From contig JANSYR010000002.1 in assembly GCA_024742285.1 (NCBI GenBank), forward strand, positions 434,001 through 498,000: a stretch of DNA of 64,000 nt, given 5' to 3'. The stretch's first letter is position 1. Each line of letters opens with the position of its first letter. The notes under the pieces are model-generated. The model worked only from the letters and a program-made list of their open reading frames with translations, searched no databases and was not told where the DNA came from. The position numbers and the translations under genes are program-made. The stretch is from a bacterium (lineage in GTDB: Bacteria > Myxococcota_A > UBA9160 > UBA4427). Shown piece by piece: positions 51,033-58,915 of the stretch.

Positions 51033-51264
51033 GGATGCCGAGCATCTTGGTGTGCCCAGAAGCGGTGGGGAAATCATGGATTCGAGACCTACGGTGTCCT
51101 CCGCTGTGAGTCGGAGCGATCGCGGGTACGCGGGATCGCGGGAAGCAATCGTTGGGATCGTTCGGGTGCCTATTCAAGGCCCACTGCGACCAGGCCCTGC
51201 CCCACATGGCATGGTCAGTGCGCCAAGCAGCGCCCGAGGACTCCCCACACTCCGATCCCTTGGC

Positions 51265-51310
51265 TTCCTAGGTGGTGCATCGGAGGTTCGAGTCGTGTCG
51301 GGGGCGCTGG
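51265..51310 (+). repeat. degenerate attachment core, copy 3
   Basis: Aligns without gaps to the 46-bp core with 36 identical positions; the T-arm segment (AGGTTCGAGTC) and the acceptor CGGGGGCG are kept. The mismatches cluster at the anticodon-side stem and a few single bases. It looks like an old, mutated tRNA-Arg 3' end left by an earlier integration. Confidence 0.75.
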
Positions 51311-51443
51311 AAAGGCGAATGGAATCAGGTGTCAGCGATGTCTCACCCAAAACACTGCGGACGAACAGCGAGTCCGGCCACATGGGGGGTCGATCAGCCG
51401 GCCGGGTCTTCGTCGCTGCGCCTCGCAACGACCACGCACGCCG

Positions 51444-51762
51444 TCAGGTCCCCATCACGTTGACCGCCGTCCGGCTCATGTCGGGCACGCCGTCGACGTC
51501 CAGGATCATCATGATCGCGAGGCCGGCGAAGCGGCCGAGCAGGGTGCGGACGAAGATCCCGAGGAAGAGGCCGATCACCACGCGGACCCAGGGCGGGGAC
51601 TCGATCAGCGAGTCGAGGCTGCCGCTCAGGCGGCGCAGCGGCGCCGGGGGGAGGTGATAGCGGCATCCAGTCCTCCGTGCCAGGGTGCGACGAGGCGTCA
51701 GCGAGGGGAGCGACGGCAGTCACGGGATCGTCCTCGGTGAAGCGCGTCTCCACCGCGATCAC
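51444..51762 (-). pseudogene. small membrane protein gene, possibly frameshifted
   Basis: The last about 65 codons read as one clear membrane protein: SLDSLIESPPWVRVVIGLFL, GIFVRTLLGRFAGLAIMMIL, ending DVDGVPDMSRTAVNVMGT. That frame has no ATG/GTG start upstream before a stop. A different frame, starting at GTG 51762, is open across the beginning. The two frames meet near a run of six G (about 51648-51655), so a single-base slip would join them into about 105 aa. Either the gene is truncated or the frame change is a mutation or sequencing error. Family not recognised. It is the first backbone gene to the right of the islands and diverges from the photolyase-like gene. Confidence 0.4.
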
Positions 51763-51781
51763 GAGCGGCTAGGGTTCTCGA

Positions 51782-53077
51782 ATGCCGCGGACCGCCGAGT
51801 CAGTGAACGTCGATTCCGGACCGCTCGAAGCGCCCACACGCGCGCCCGACGCGATCGCCGAGTGGGTCGATCGGCACCTGCACGGGCTGATGGGCGACGA
51901 CGCGGCGGCGTCGCCTCGTTTTCGGGGCGGCCAGGCAGCCGCGGACGAAGCCCTCGAGCGATTCGACGTCGGGGGCTACGCCTCGAAGCGCAACGTCGTC
52001 GAGCCGGCGCAGGCGCGCGGTGCGTCCGGTCTCTCGCCGTGGATCCGGCACGGATACCTCCCGCTGACGCGAGTGTGGGGCGCCGTCGAAGGCGGGCCGC
52101 CGCGCGATGTGGCGAAGTTCCGGAGCGAGCTGCTCTGGCAGGAGTACGCGCGCCACCTCTACGCGAGGATCGGTCGCGCGAGTGGGCGTTCGCTGCGTTT
52201 CGCCGCGGTCGAGCGCGGGGCGGGACGGATGGGGGCGCGGGCGTCGGCCGGGATGGCGTGCATCGAACGCCTGCGCGACGAGCTCCACCGCGACGGCTGG
52301 ATCCCGAACGCTTCGCGGATGTGGGTCGCGTCCCATTGGAGCGTGCGCGGGCAGGGCGGGTGGCGCGACGGCGAGGATCGCTTCTTCCAGCATCTGCTCG
52401 ACGGCTCCCGGGCGGCGAACCGACTCGGCTGGCAATGGACGGCCGGGGCGCAGACGGGGCGCCTCTACACGTTCGAGCGCGGTCAGGTCGAGCGGCAGGC
52501 ACCGGATTGGTGCCGCGATTGTCCGCGGAACGGCGACTGTCCGATCGAAGGGGCGCCGAATGTCGAGGCTCCGGTCCATGCGGCGATGCCGGCCCCGGGG
52601 CTGGGTCGCGTGCGCGACGCGAGGAGCGGAGCCGGGCCGTCGGCGGTCGTCGATCGAGGCGAGCCCGAGGCCGTCTGGCTGACGGCCGAGTCGCTCGGGC
52701 ACGCGGATCCGGCGCTCGCGGCCCATCCGGAGCTCCCGGTCGTCTTCGTCTTCGATCGCGGGCGTCTCGCGAGATGGCGGCTCTCGCGAAAGCGCCTCGT
52801 CTTTCTCGTGGAGGGGCTCGCCGAGCTGGCGGAGCATCGTTCCGTCGCGCTCCACGTCGGGGATCCCGCGCGGGTCCTGGCGGGGCGCCCGCTGGCCGCC
52901 ACCCATGCGCCCGTACCCGGCTGGCGATTCCTGGCGACGCGACTCGAGATCGCGCAGGAATACCCGTGGCCGTGGCTGGTGGCCCCGCACGCCGGCTCCA
53001 TCGGGTCGTTCAGCGCCTGGAGGAAGAAGATCACACCGCCGAGGTCGAGTGGTCCGCAGCAGGACCTCGGGCTCTAG
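51782..53077 (+). CDS. circularly permuted photolyase/cryptochrome-like FAD protein
   Basis: 431 aa. The C-terminal FAD-binding half of ordinary photolyases comes first here: FRGGQAAADEALERF (47-61), ASGLSPWIRHGYL (81-93), RSELLWQEYARHLY (114-127), DGWIPNASRMWVASHW (171-186), WRDGEDRFFQHLLDG (194-208) and NRLGWQWTAG (213-222). After a Cys-bearing linker (Cys244, 247, 253) comes a segment resembling the photolyase N-terminal alpha/beta domain: AVWLTAESLGHADPALAA (297-314), LPVVFVFDRGRL (318-329), SRKRLVFLVEGLAEL (335-349) and LHVGDPARVL (357-366). This is the reverse of the canonical order. It may repair UV damage or sense blue light; residues for DNA-lesion binding cannot be judged by eye. 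Confidence 0.82.
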   Translation: MPRTAESVNVDSGPLEAPTRAPDAIAEWVDRHLHGLMGDDAAASPRFRGGQAAADEALERFDVGGYASKRNVVEPAQARGASGLSPWIRHGYLPLTRVWGAVEGGPPRDVAKFRSELLWQEYARHLYARIGRASGRSLRFAAVERGAGRMGARASAGMACIERLRDELHRDGWIPNASRMWVASHWSVRGQGGWRDGEDRFFQHLLDGSRAANRLGWQWTAGAQTGRLYTFERGQVERQAPDWCRDCPRNGDCPIEGAPNVEAPVHAAMPAPGLGRVRDARSGAGPSAVVDRGEPEAVWLTAESLGHADPALAAHPELPVVFVFDRGRLARWRLSRKRLVFLVEGLAELAEHRSVALHVGDPARVLAGRPLAATHAPVPGWRFLATRLEIAQEYPWPWLVAPHAGSIGSFSAWRKKITPPRSSGPQQDLGL

Positions 53078-53201
53078 CGAGCCCCGGATCGCGCGCGAGT
53101 CGGGGGCCGGGGGTGCCGTGGCCAGGCCCATTCGTCATGCTTGGTCGACCCGCTCCTCGTTCAGGGCGCCGCCTCCGGCCAGGCGCCTCGGAGAATCGAC
53201 C

Positions 53202-54401
53202 GTGCGAACGATCTCGCCCCCTGGCAGCTACCACGACGAACGTGAAATCGAGGCGGTGACCGACCTGCTCCGATCGAGCCACCTGCAGATCGGAGAGAAC
53301 GTCGAGGCCTTCGAGGCCGCGGTCGCGTCGTTGATGGCGAAGAAGCACGGCGTGATGGTGAACTCGGGCACGTCGGCGCTCTACCTGGCCCTCGACCTCC
53401 TCGATCTCGAGCCCGGCGACGAGATCATCACGTCCGTCCTGACCTTCTCGGCGGACATCGCCCCCATGGTCCGCGCGGGCGTCATCCCCGTCTTCGTCGA
53501 CGTCGACGAGACGGGCTACCAGATCGACGTGACGAAGATCGAGGAGCGGGTCGGGCCGAGGACGAAGGCGATCCTGACGCCGAACCTGATCGGCAACTGC
53601 CCCGACTGGGACGTGATCCGGGACATCGCGGATCGCCACGGTCTCAAGGTCGTCGAAGATACCTGTGACGTCCTGGGCGACACGCGGCTTCGCGGCACGC
53701 CGACGGGGACCCGCGCCGATCTCGGCGTGACGAGCTTCGCCGTGACGCACTCGATCACGGCGGCGGGCGGAGGAGGGCTGGTCGGCCTCGACGATCCGGA
53801 CCTCCTCGATCGCTGTCTCGTGAAGCGACGCTGGGGGCGCCGGTCGGAGCGGTATCTCTTCGGAAGCAAGCGCGGCCAGAGCGATCGGTTCAGTGCGACC
53901 GTCGACGGGCTCGCCTACGACAACATCTTCGTCTTCGAGGAGCCGCTCGTGTGGAACTTCGAGCCGACCGAGCTGGCGGCGGCCTTCGGGCGCGTCCAGC
54001 TCGAGAAGCTCGACGCGTTCAATCGGCGTCGTCGGGCCAACTTCGAGCGCTATGACGAGTGGTTCCTGGAACACGAGGACCGCTTCATCCGCCCCACGAC
54101 GACGCCTGGCGTCGAGACCACGTGGATGCTCTACCCCTACATGGTCCGCCCCGATTCGAAGCTGTCACGCGGCGAGACGCAGGAGCTCCTCGAGAAGCAG
54201 GGCGTCCCCACTCGGGTCGTCTGGAGCGGAAACATCACCCGCCAGCCCGGCTTCTCGGAGATCGAACGCCGCGACCCCGAGGACGGCTACCCGAACGCGG
54301 ATCGGGTGATGGAGTACGCGCTCATGCTGCCCACGCACCAGGGGCTGACCGACGACGACATCGACTACGTCCTCGACGTGCTCGAACAGACCCTCGGCTA
54401 G
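53202..54401 (+). CDS. RfbH/ColD-type sugar 3-dehydratase of the DegT fold
   Basis: 399 aa from GTG 53202 (GGAG 8 nt upstream). The aspartate-aminotransferase fold is of the DegT/DnrJ/EryC1/StrS family: VNSGTSALYLALDLL (about 57-71), PVFVDVDETGYQIDV, IEDT-like VVEDTCDVLG, and TSFAVTHSITAAGGGGLV (about 178-195). In aminotransferases the last block carries the PLP-binding Lys; here a His stands in that place, as in ColD and RfbH/E1, which use PMP to remove the 3-OH of a 4-keto-6-deoxy sugar nucleotide. The SGNITRQPGFSE block near the C-terminus is also shared with RfbH. The product would be a 3,6-dideoxy sugar precursor. Gmd at 27070 supplies a ColD-type substrate, but the genes are 25 kb apart. 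Confidence 0.82.
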   Translation: MRTISPPGSYHDEREIEAVTDLLRSSHLQIGENVEAFEAAVASLMAKKHGVMVNSGTSALYLALDLLDLEPGDEIITSVLTFSADIAPMVRAGVIPVFVDVDETGYQIDVTKIEERVGPRTKAILTPNLIGNCPDWDVIRDIADRHGLKVVEDTCDVLGDTRLRGTPTGTRADLGVTSFAVTHSITAAGGGGLVGLDDPDLLDRCLVKRRWGRRSERYLFGSKRGQSDRFSATVDGLAYDNIFVFEEPLVWNFEPTELAAAFGRVQLEKLDAFNRRRRANFERYDEWFLEHEDRFIRPTTTPGVETTWMLYPYMVRPDSKLSRGETQELLEKQGVPTRVVWSGNITRQPGFSEIERRDPEDGYPNADRVMEYALMLPTHQGLTDDDIDYVLDVLEQTLG

Positions 54402-54438
54402 CGACGCGATCCCGCCGAGCGACGAAGGAGGCTTCCTG

Positions 54439-55041
54439 ATGCGAATCCGTCCTCTCGACATGAGCGAGTGGAGTCCGAAGATCCTGGCGAAGCTCGCGAG
54501 CATCGGCCGCGTCCATGTCGACGACGCCGAACGAGCGACCCCGGATCCCGACGGCGCCGAGCGGAAATCGCCCCCCGGCATGCTGAACACCGTGGTCCAC
54601 CACCCGGACCTGGTCGAGCCCTTCCTCGACTTCGCCAACGTCATCGCGTTCAAGGGGAGTCTCCCGCGCCGGGAGTCGGAGCTGCTCGCGCTCCGCGTCG
54701 CGTGGAACTGCCGGAGCGAGTTCGAGTGGGGGCACCACGTCGACTACGCGCGCGATGCGGGGCTCTCCGACGGGGAGATCGCGCGGATTCCTGCCGGGCC
54801 GAACGCGGAGGGCTGGTCCGACATCCAGCGGGCCCTGCTCGAGGCGGCCGACGAGCTCCACACGACCCAGAACGTGTCGGACGAGGTGTGGGCGAAGCTC
54901 GCGGGCGTCTACTCCGAGAAGCAGCTCGTCGAGGTGCTCTTCGTGGTGGGGGAGTACACGATGCTTTCGATGGTCGTGAACGCGTCGGGGGTGGCGCTCG
55001 AGCCGGGCTTCGATCCGTTGCCCGACGATTCGCTCGCCTAG
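54439..55041 (+). CDS. carboxymuconolactone decarboxylase (CMD/AhpD-like) family protein
   Basis: 200 aa. A central CMD domain at about 65-135 with RRESELLALRVAWNCRSEFE and WGHHVDYARDAGLSDGEIAR. The redox CxxC of AhpD-type members is absent; only the helix-associated EWGHH block remains, as in many catalytically uncharacterised CMD proteins. It might act on a lactone or peroxide, or be structural. It begins 37 nt after the dehydratase stop and ends 4 nt into the convergent lipoprotein gene. Confidence 0.82.
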   Translation: MRIRPLDMSEWSPKILAKLASIGRVHVDDAERATPDPDGAERKSPPGMLNTVVHHPDLVEPFLDFANVIAFKGSLPRRESELLALRVAWNCRSEFEWGHHVDYARDAGLSDGEIARIPAGPNAEGWSDIQRALLEAADELHTTQNVSDEVWAKLAGVYSEKQLVEVLFVVGEYTMLSMVVNASGVALEPGFDPLPDDSLA

Positions 55042-56705
55042 GGCGTTCCGGTTTCGCGCTGATCGTCGATCACGAGCACGATGTTCGCGATCAGCCCCGT
55101 GTCGTCGCACAGGCCGGTCACCGACGCTTCATCGCCCACCACGACGCCATCGGTCACGGCGGTCTCGCTGCCTTCCTCGGTGATCGTCACCGACAGCGCG
55201 CGCGTGTTCTCGTCCGTCGTCACCGCGAGCGGTCGCCCGGATCGACACGGATTCACATCGAGGTCGAGCTCGAAGCCGTCGTCCAGGACCTTGACCACCT
55301 CGCCGGTCACGAGCAGCTCGCCGGCGCGCTCGACGTCGACGAGGACGAGTGCCCCGCGGATGAAGTCGGGATCGTCCAGCACGAGCACCCCGTCGACGGT
55401 CAGCGGGTCGCCCTCGAAGACGTCCTCGAGTGCGAGCGGCGCGCCGGTCGTCGTGAGGATCCGCGTGCCGTTGCCACCAGGCGGTGCGCTCTGGAGCGCG
55501 ACGTCGATCGGGTCGAGAGCGCTGACCGCCTGATCGGGATCCAGCAGGATCGGGAGGACGTCGACCGTCGGCGGTGCGTCGACCACGCCCGAGAGGCGGA
55601 GGGCCTCGCCGAGCTGCACGACGAAGGCGTCGACGGTCAGGAGGCCCTGGCGATCGATGACGGGGCGGCCGGCGTCGTCGATGAGAACGGCCGCTGCGGG
55701 AATCTCTTCGGGTTCGACGTCGCAGCTCGTGGGGCGTGGCTGGAGACCGGGCGGCCGGCCGAGGAACCAGATCCGGCATGCGCCGCGCGGCGGGCGCTGG
55801 CCGGGCGGGACGCGGACCACGGGAACGGCCGGCAGCGTGTCGTCGACGAGTCCCACGAGCGTGACGGACTCGCCGACCCAGAATTCGTCGAAGAGATCGT
55901 CGAGGGCGCGCGGGCGGCCTTCGCTCTCGACGTTGTCGAAGAAGGCGCTGTCTTCGTCGAGGCGGGCCGTAACGCAGCCGCGCTGGGCGGGCAGCTCGAC
56001 GGTCTCGGCGACGGAGACGGCATCGCAGACGAGGATCTCGTTCTCCTCGGCGTCGACCTCCGCAACGGTGCCCTCGACACGGACGACCTTCTCTTCGAAC
56101 GCGGCACTCACGAGATCCGCGTGGATGACCGGGCGGAAGAGGAATCGTTCCGAGCCGGGCGGCGCTTCGACGATGTGGATCGAGCGGCCTGCGTCGATGT
56201 CGAGCTGGAGGTAGGCGAGCTCGCCGTCTTCGATCTCGATGCAGCCGCCTGGAACGACCTCGATCCGCCCACTGTTCCCGGGGCGCTCGGCGTCGACCCG
56301 TTCGCCGTTGGTGAAGACCAGCTCGATCCGGGCGACCTCGAGGCGGAGGCGGCAGTAGCGGCCGGCGGGAACCGTCCGGTGGAGGCCGAGGGGGAGCGAG
56401 TGCGTGCGAAGCTCCAGCAGGTCGATCGGCTGACCGTCTCCCTCGTAGAGCACTTCGCGGGCGCCGTCTTCGCCGCGAAGCTCCATTCGGACGACCGTCA
56501 GGTTGATCTCGGAGAAGAGGCTCGGGTCGGCCGGCGCATCCGTCAGGAGGATCGCGACGGCGCCTTCGCCGCCGACGGCCGCCGCAGTCGAGGTCGAGGA
56601 GGAGCCGCCGCCGCCGTCGGCGCAGCCGAGCGAGAGGGCGAGGAGGGCAACGGCGAGGAACGTCGCCCCTCGCGGCAGAAGGCGTTCGAAGGCGGGCAGC
56701 AGCAT
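55038..56705 (-). CDS. DUF4382/DUF5666-type secreted lipoprotein
   Basis: 555 aa. N-terminal signal with lipobox ALSLGC (Cys about 28) and a Gly/Ser/Thr spacer. Residues about 48-190 resemble DUF4382 (AILLTDAPADPSLFSEINLT, then VVRMEL and LLEL); the remainder carries several OB-like beta repeats of the DUF5666 pattern (VEGTVAEVDAEENEILV about 205-221; VTGEVVKVLDDGFELDL about 470-486). The function of both families is unknown, and they are often found in surface lipoproteins. It is rich in Asp/Glu and Val, beta-rich and monocistronic. Confidence 0.78.
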   Translation of the reverse strand: MLLPAFERLLPRGATFLAVALLALSLGCADGGGGSSSTSTAAAVGGEGAVAILLTDAPADPSLFSEINLTVVRMELRGEDGAREVLYEGDGQPIDLLELRTHSLPLGLHRTVPAGRYCRLRLEVARIELVFTNGERVDAERPGNSGRIEVVPGGCIEIEDGELAYLQLDIDAGRSIHIVEAPPGSERFLFRPVIHADLVSAAFEEKVVRVEGTVAEVDAEENEILVCDAVSVAETVELPAQRGCVTARLDEDSAFFDNVESEGRPRALDDLFDEFWVGESVTLVGLVDDTLPAVPVVRVPPGQRPPRGACRIWFLGRPPGLQPRPTSCDVEPEEIPAAAVLIDDAGRPVIDRQGLLTVDAFVVQLGEALRLSGVVDAPPTVDVLPILLDPDQAVSALDPIDVALQSAPPGGNGTRILTTTGAPLALEDVFEGDPLTVDGVLVLDDPDFIRGALVLVDVERAGELLVTGEVVKVLDDGFELDLDVNPCRSGRPLAVTTDENTRALSVTITEEGSETAVTDGVVVGDEASVTGLCDDTGLIANIVLVIDDQRETGTP

Positions 56706-57050
56706 GGGGGGACCTCGTGATCATTCAGCGGGAGCAGCGCGTGCTCTTCCATTATAGGAAAGAATGCCGGCCGGCAGGGATCAGGCACGCGTGGAGCCCC
56801 GTCGACGCGGGGCGGCGGGATTCGGCGAGCGAGGGGAACGATGCGACCCGGCTCGGCGAGAGCGTGCGCCGGCAGGGCCCGTCGCGATTCTTGATGTGGA
56901 ACTGGCGGTCTAGACGAGCTCGATTGTACGCAGCCGTCAATGGCATAGCTTGTGCCAATAGATGATCGGCCGCCGGTCGGCCCCGCGCGCTCGACCGACC
57001 GTCGTACGTCGAAGTGGCGCTTGCGGTTCCACCCACCCGGAGAAGAAGAC
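56706..57050. promoter_or_regulatory. divergent intergenic region
   Basis: About 345 nt between the lipoprotein (-) and LLM oxidoreductase (+). No gene is supported. TGGCA-N7-TGCCA (about 56940-56956) is a small inverted repeat of operator-like form, located about 95 nt before the ATG of the LLM gene. GGAGAAGAAG at 57039-57048 is that gene's ribosome site. Confidence 0.4.
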
Positions 57051-57917
57051 ATGAAGATCGGACTCATTCCCGCGAACATCGGGGCCCCGAACGGCGAGAT
57101 GATGATCGGGTTGGCCAAGCTGGCCGAGCAGGTCGGCTTCGAGTCGATCTGGACCTTCGAGCACGTGATCATCCCGGTCGACTACGCGTCGAAGTACCCC
57201 TACAGCGCGGACGGCAAGATGGGCGTCGACCCCGACGCGAACTTCGTCGACCCGCTGATCGCGCTCACGGCGATCGCCGCGCAGACGACGACCATTCGGC
57301 TGGGGACCGGCGTGAACATCCTCTCCCAGGCGAATCCGCTCTACGTGGCGAAGCAGGCGGCCAGTCTCGACTTCGTATCGGGTGGTCGCTTCGAGCTCGG
57401 GGTCGGGATCGGCTGGCTCCGCGAGGAGTTCGAGGCCTGCGGGACGCCGTTCGAGCGACGCGGTGCGCGCTTCGACGACTACGTGCAGGCGATGCGGAAG
57501 GTCTGGACCGGCGACGTCGTCGAACACGAGAGCGAGTTCCTCCACTGGACGGGATTCAAGAGCAACCCGACGCCGGTCCAGGATCCCTTCCCGGTCGTGA
57601 TCGGCGGGACCAAGGGCAAGGCATTCGAGCGCGTGGCCCGCTTCGGCAACGGCTGGTTCGCGCCGACCGGGAGTCCCAAGCAGCTCGCGCCGCTCATGGG
57701 GCAGCTCGAGGAGGCCTGCGCGAAGGAGGGACGGACCGCCTCCGAGATCGAGGTCACCTCGATGTGGTTCCCGAACCCCGAGGATCTGAGCGACGTCGAG
57801 CAGTTCGCCGAGTTGGGCGTCGGGCGCCTCGTCGTGCCGGTTCCGGCGATCGTGAAGGGCAACCCGATCGAGAGCATCCAGGCCTTCGGCGAGAACGTGC
57901 TGGCGAAGCTCAAGTGA
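57051..57917 (+). CDS. LLM-class, F420-dependent-type oxidoreductase
   Basis: 288 aa, ATG 57051 behind GGAGAAGAAG. Luciferase-like TIM barrel with family blocks KIGLIPANIG, WTFEHVIIPVDYASKYPY (about 39-56), TIRLGTGVNIL (about 80-90), FELGVGIGWLREEFEACG (about 114-131) and PVVIGG (about 180-185). It matches the subgroup often annotated as F420-dependent (TIGR03619-like), known from actinobacteria and deltaproteobacteria. It oxidises or reduces an unknown small molecule with a deazaflavin or FMN. Its stop overlaps the start of a haloalkane dehalogenase (GTGA), suggesting a joint catabolic step. Confidence 0.87.
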   Translation: MKIGLIPANIGAPNGEMMIGLAKLAEQVGFESIWTFEHVIIPVDYASKYPYSADGKMGVDPDANFVDPLIALTAIAAQTTTIRLGTGVNILSQANPLYVAKQAASLDFVSGGRFELGVGIGWLREEFEACGTPFERRGARFDDYVQAMRKVWTGDVVEHESEFLHWTGFKSNPTPVQDPFPVVIGGTKGKAFERVARFGNGWFAPTGSPKQLAPLMGQLEEACAKEGRTASEIEVTSMWFPNPEDLSDVEQFAELGVGRLVVPVPAIVKGNPIESIQAFGENVLAKLK

Positions 57918-58864
57918 AGGCCCTTCGAACGCCCGACGAACGCTTCGCGAACCTCCCGGGCTACCCCTTCGAGCCGCACTACGTCGAGGTCGACGACACC
58001 GAGGGCGGCACGCTCCGGATGCACTACCTCGACGAGGGGCCCGCGGACGGACCGCCGGTGATGCTCCTCCACGGCGAGCCCACCTGGTCGTACCTCTATC
58101 GGAAGATGATCCCCGGACTCGTCGCGGCGGGTCATCGGGTGCTCGTTCCCGATCAGATCGGCTTCGGACGGAGCGACAAGCCGACCGAGAAGACGGACTA
58201 CACCGTCGCGCGCCACGTCGGCTGGCTCCGGGCGCTCATCTCCGCGCTCGACCTTCGGGACTGCACCTTCTTCGGGCAGGACTGGGGCAGCCTGATCGGC
58301 TTCACGGCGGTGCTTCACGAGTCGTCGCGTTTTCGCGCGATCGTCGCGGCGAACGCCGGGTTGCCGGATGCGCCTCGATTCGAACGGATGATGGCCGCTT
58401 CGGCGAACTCGCCCGATCCGACCGCCTTCGCCCGTTGGCAGGGCTGGATCGCGGAGCGAACGGAAATGGCGGTCGGTCGATCCCTGCGCGAAGGACTCGT
58501 CGGGATCCCGTCCGGCGCGATGGCTCGGATGTCGGACGCCGAGGTCGCCGCCTACGACGCGCCCTTCCCGGACGCGCGCTACCAGGCGGGCGTGCTCGTC
58601 TTTCCCGCCCTCGCGAATCTCACGCCGGAAGCGATGGCGCTCTTCGAGTCGGCCTGGAATGTGCTCGATCGCTGGGAGAAGCCGTTCGTGACGGCCTATG
58701 GCAAGGCGGATCCGGTCCTCGGCCATTTCGACGCGGTCTTCCAGGAACACGTTCCCGGCGCTCAGGGGCGTCCCCACCGGGTCTTCTCGGAGGGGACGCA
58801 CTTCATCCAGGAGGACGAGCCGGACGCGCTCGTCGAGACGATCCTATACGCGGCGAAGGCCTGA
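57914..58864 (+). CDS. haloalkane dehalogenase (alpha/beta hydrolase)
   Basis: 316 aa from GTG 57914. It shares long blocks with DhlA-like enzymes: HGEPTWSYLYRKMIP (about 54-68), PDQIGFGRSDKP (about 77-88), FGQDWGSLIGF with the nucleophile Asp and halide-stabilising Trp (about 120-130), YGKADPVLG with the probable acid (about 260-268) and GTHFIQEDEP with the catalytic His (about 294-303). The HGEPTW motif points to the DhlA (HLD-I) subfamily. It hydrolyses carbon-halogen bonds; related epoxide hydrolases are the main alternative. It is translationally coupled to the LLM oxidoreductase. Confidence 0.87.
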   Translation: MKALRTPDERFANLPGYPFEPHYVEVDDTEGGTLRMHYLDEGPADGPPVMLLHGEPTWSYLYRKMIPGLVAAGHRVLVPDQIGFGRSDKPTEKTDYTVARHVGWLRALISALDLRDCTFFGQDWGSLIGFTAVLHESSRFRAIVAANAGLPDAPRFERMMAASANSPDPTAFARWQGWIAERTEMAVGRSLREGLVGIPSGAMARMSDAEVAAYDAPFPDARYQAGVLVFPALANLTPEAMALFESAWNVLDRWEKPFVTAYGKADPVLGHFDAVFQEHVPGAQGRPHRVFSEGTHFIQEDEPDALVETILYAAKA

Positions 58865-58915
58865 ACCCCGCGAAGCGACCGAGCGGCTCCGCTGCTGCGA
58901 GACGAGGGGAGCGGC

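Larger units (their letters stand above)
48177..51310. mobile_element. second, decayed island segment carrying TIR-FtsK
   Basis: About 3.1 kb between the exact core copy at 48177 and the degenerate copy at 51265-51310. It contains one intact large gene (48340-50430) and about 830 nt of degraded DNA, with no recombinase of its own. The best reading is an older insertion at the same tRNA-Arg, followed by the capsid-bearing element; alternatively the outer pair of repeats (39070 and 51265) bounded one composite element. Confidence 0.7.

Noticed and set aside
50633-51109. Protein-coding gene of about 158 aa on the + strand
   Set aside because: No recognisable family, poor ribosome site and odd composition; another frame inside it shows a genuine remnant of an MDR gene.
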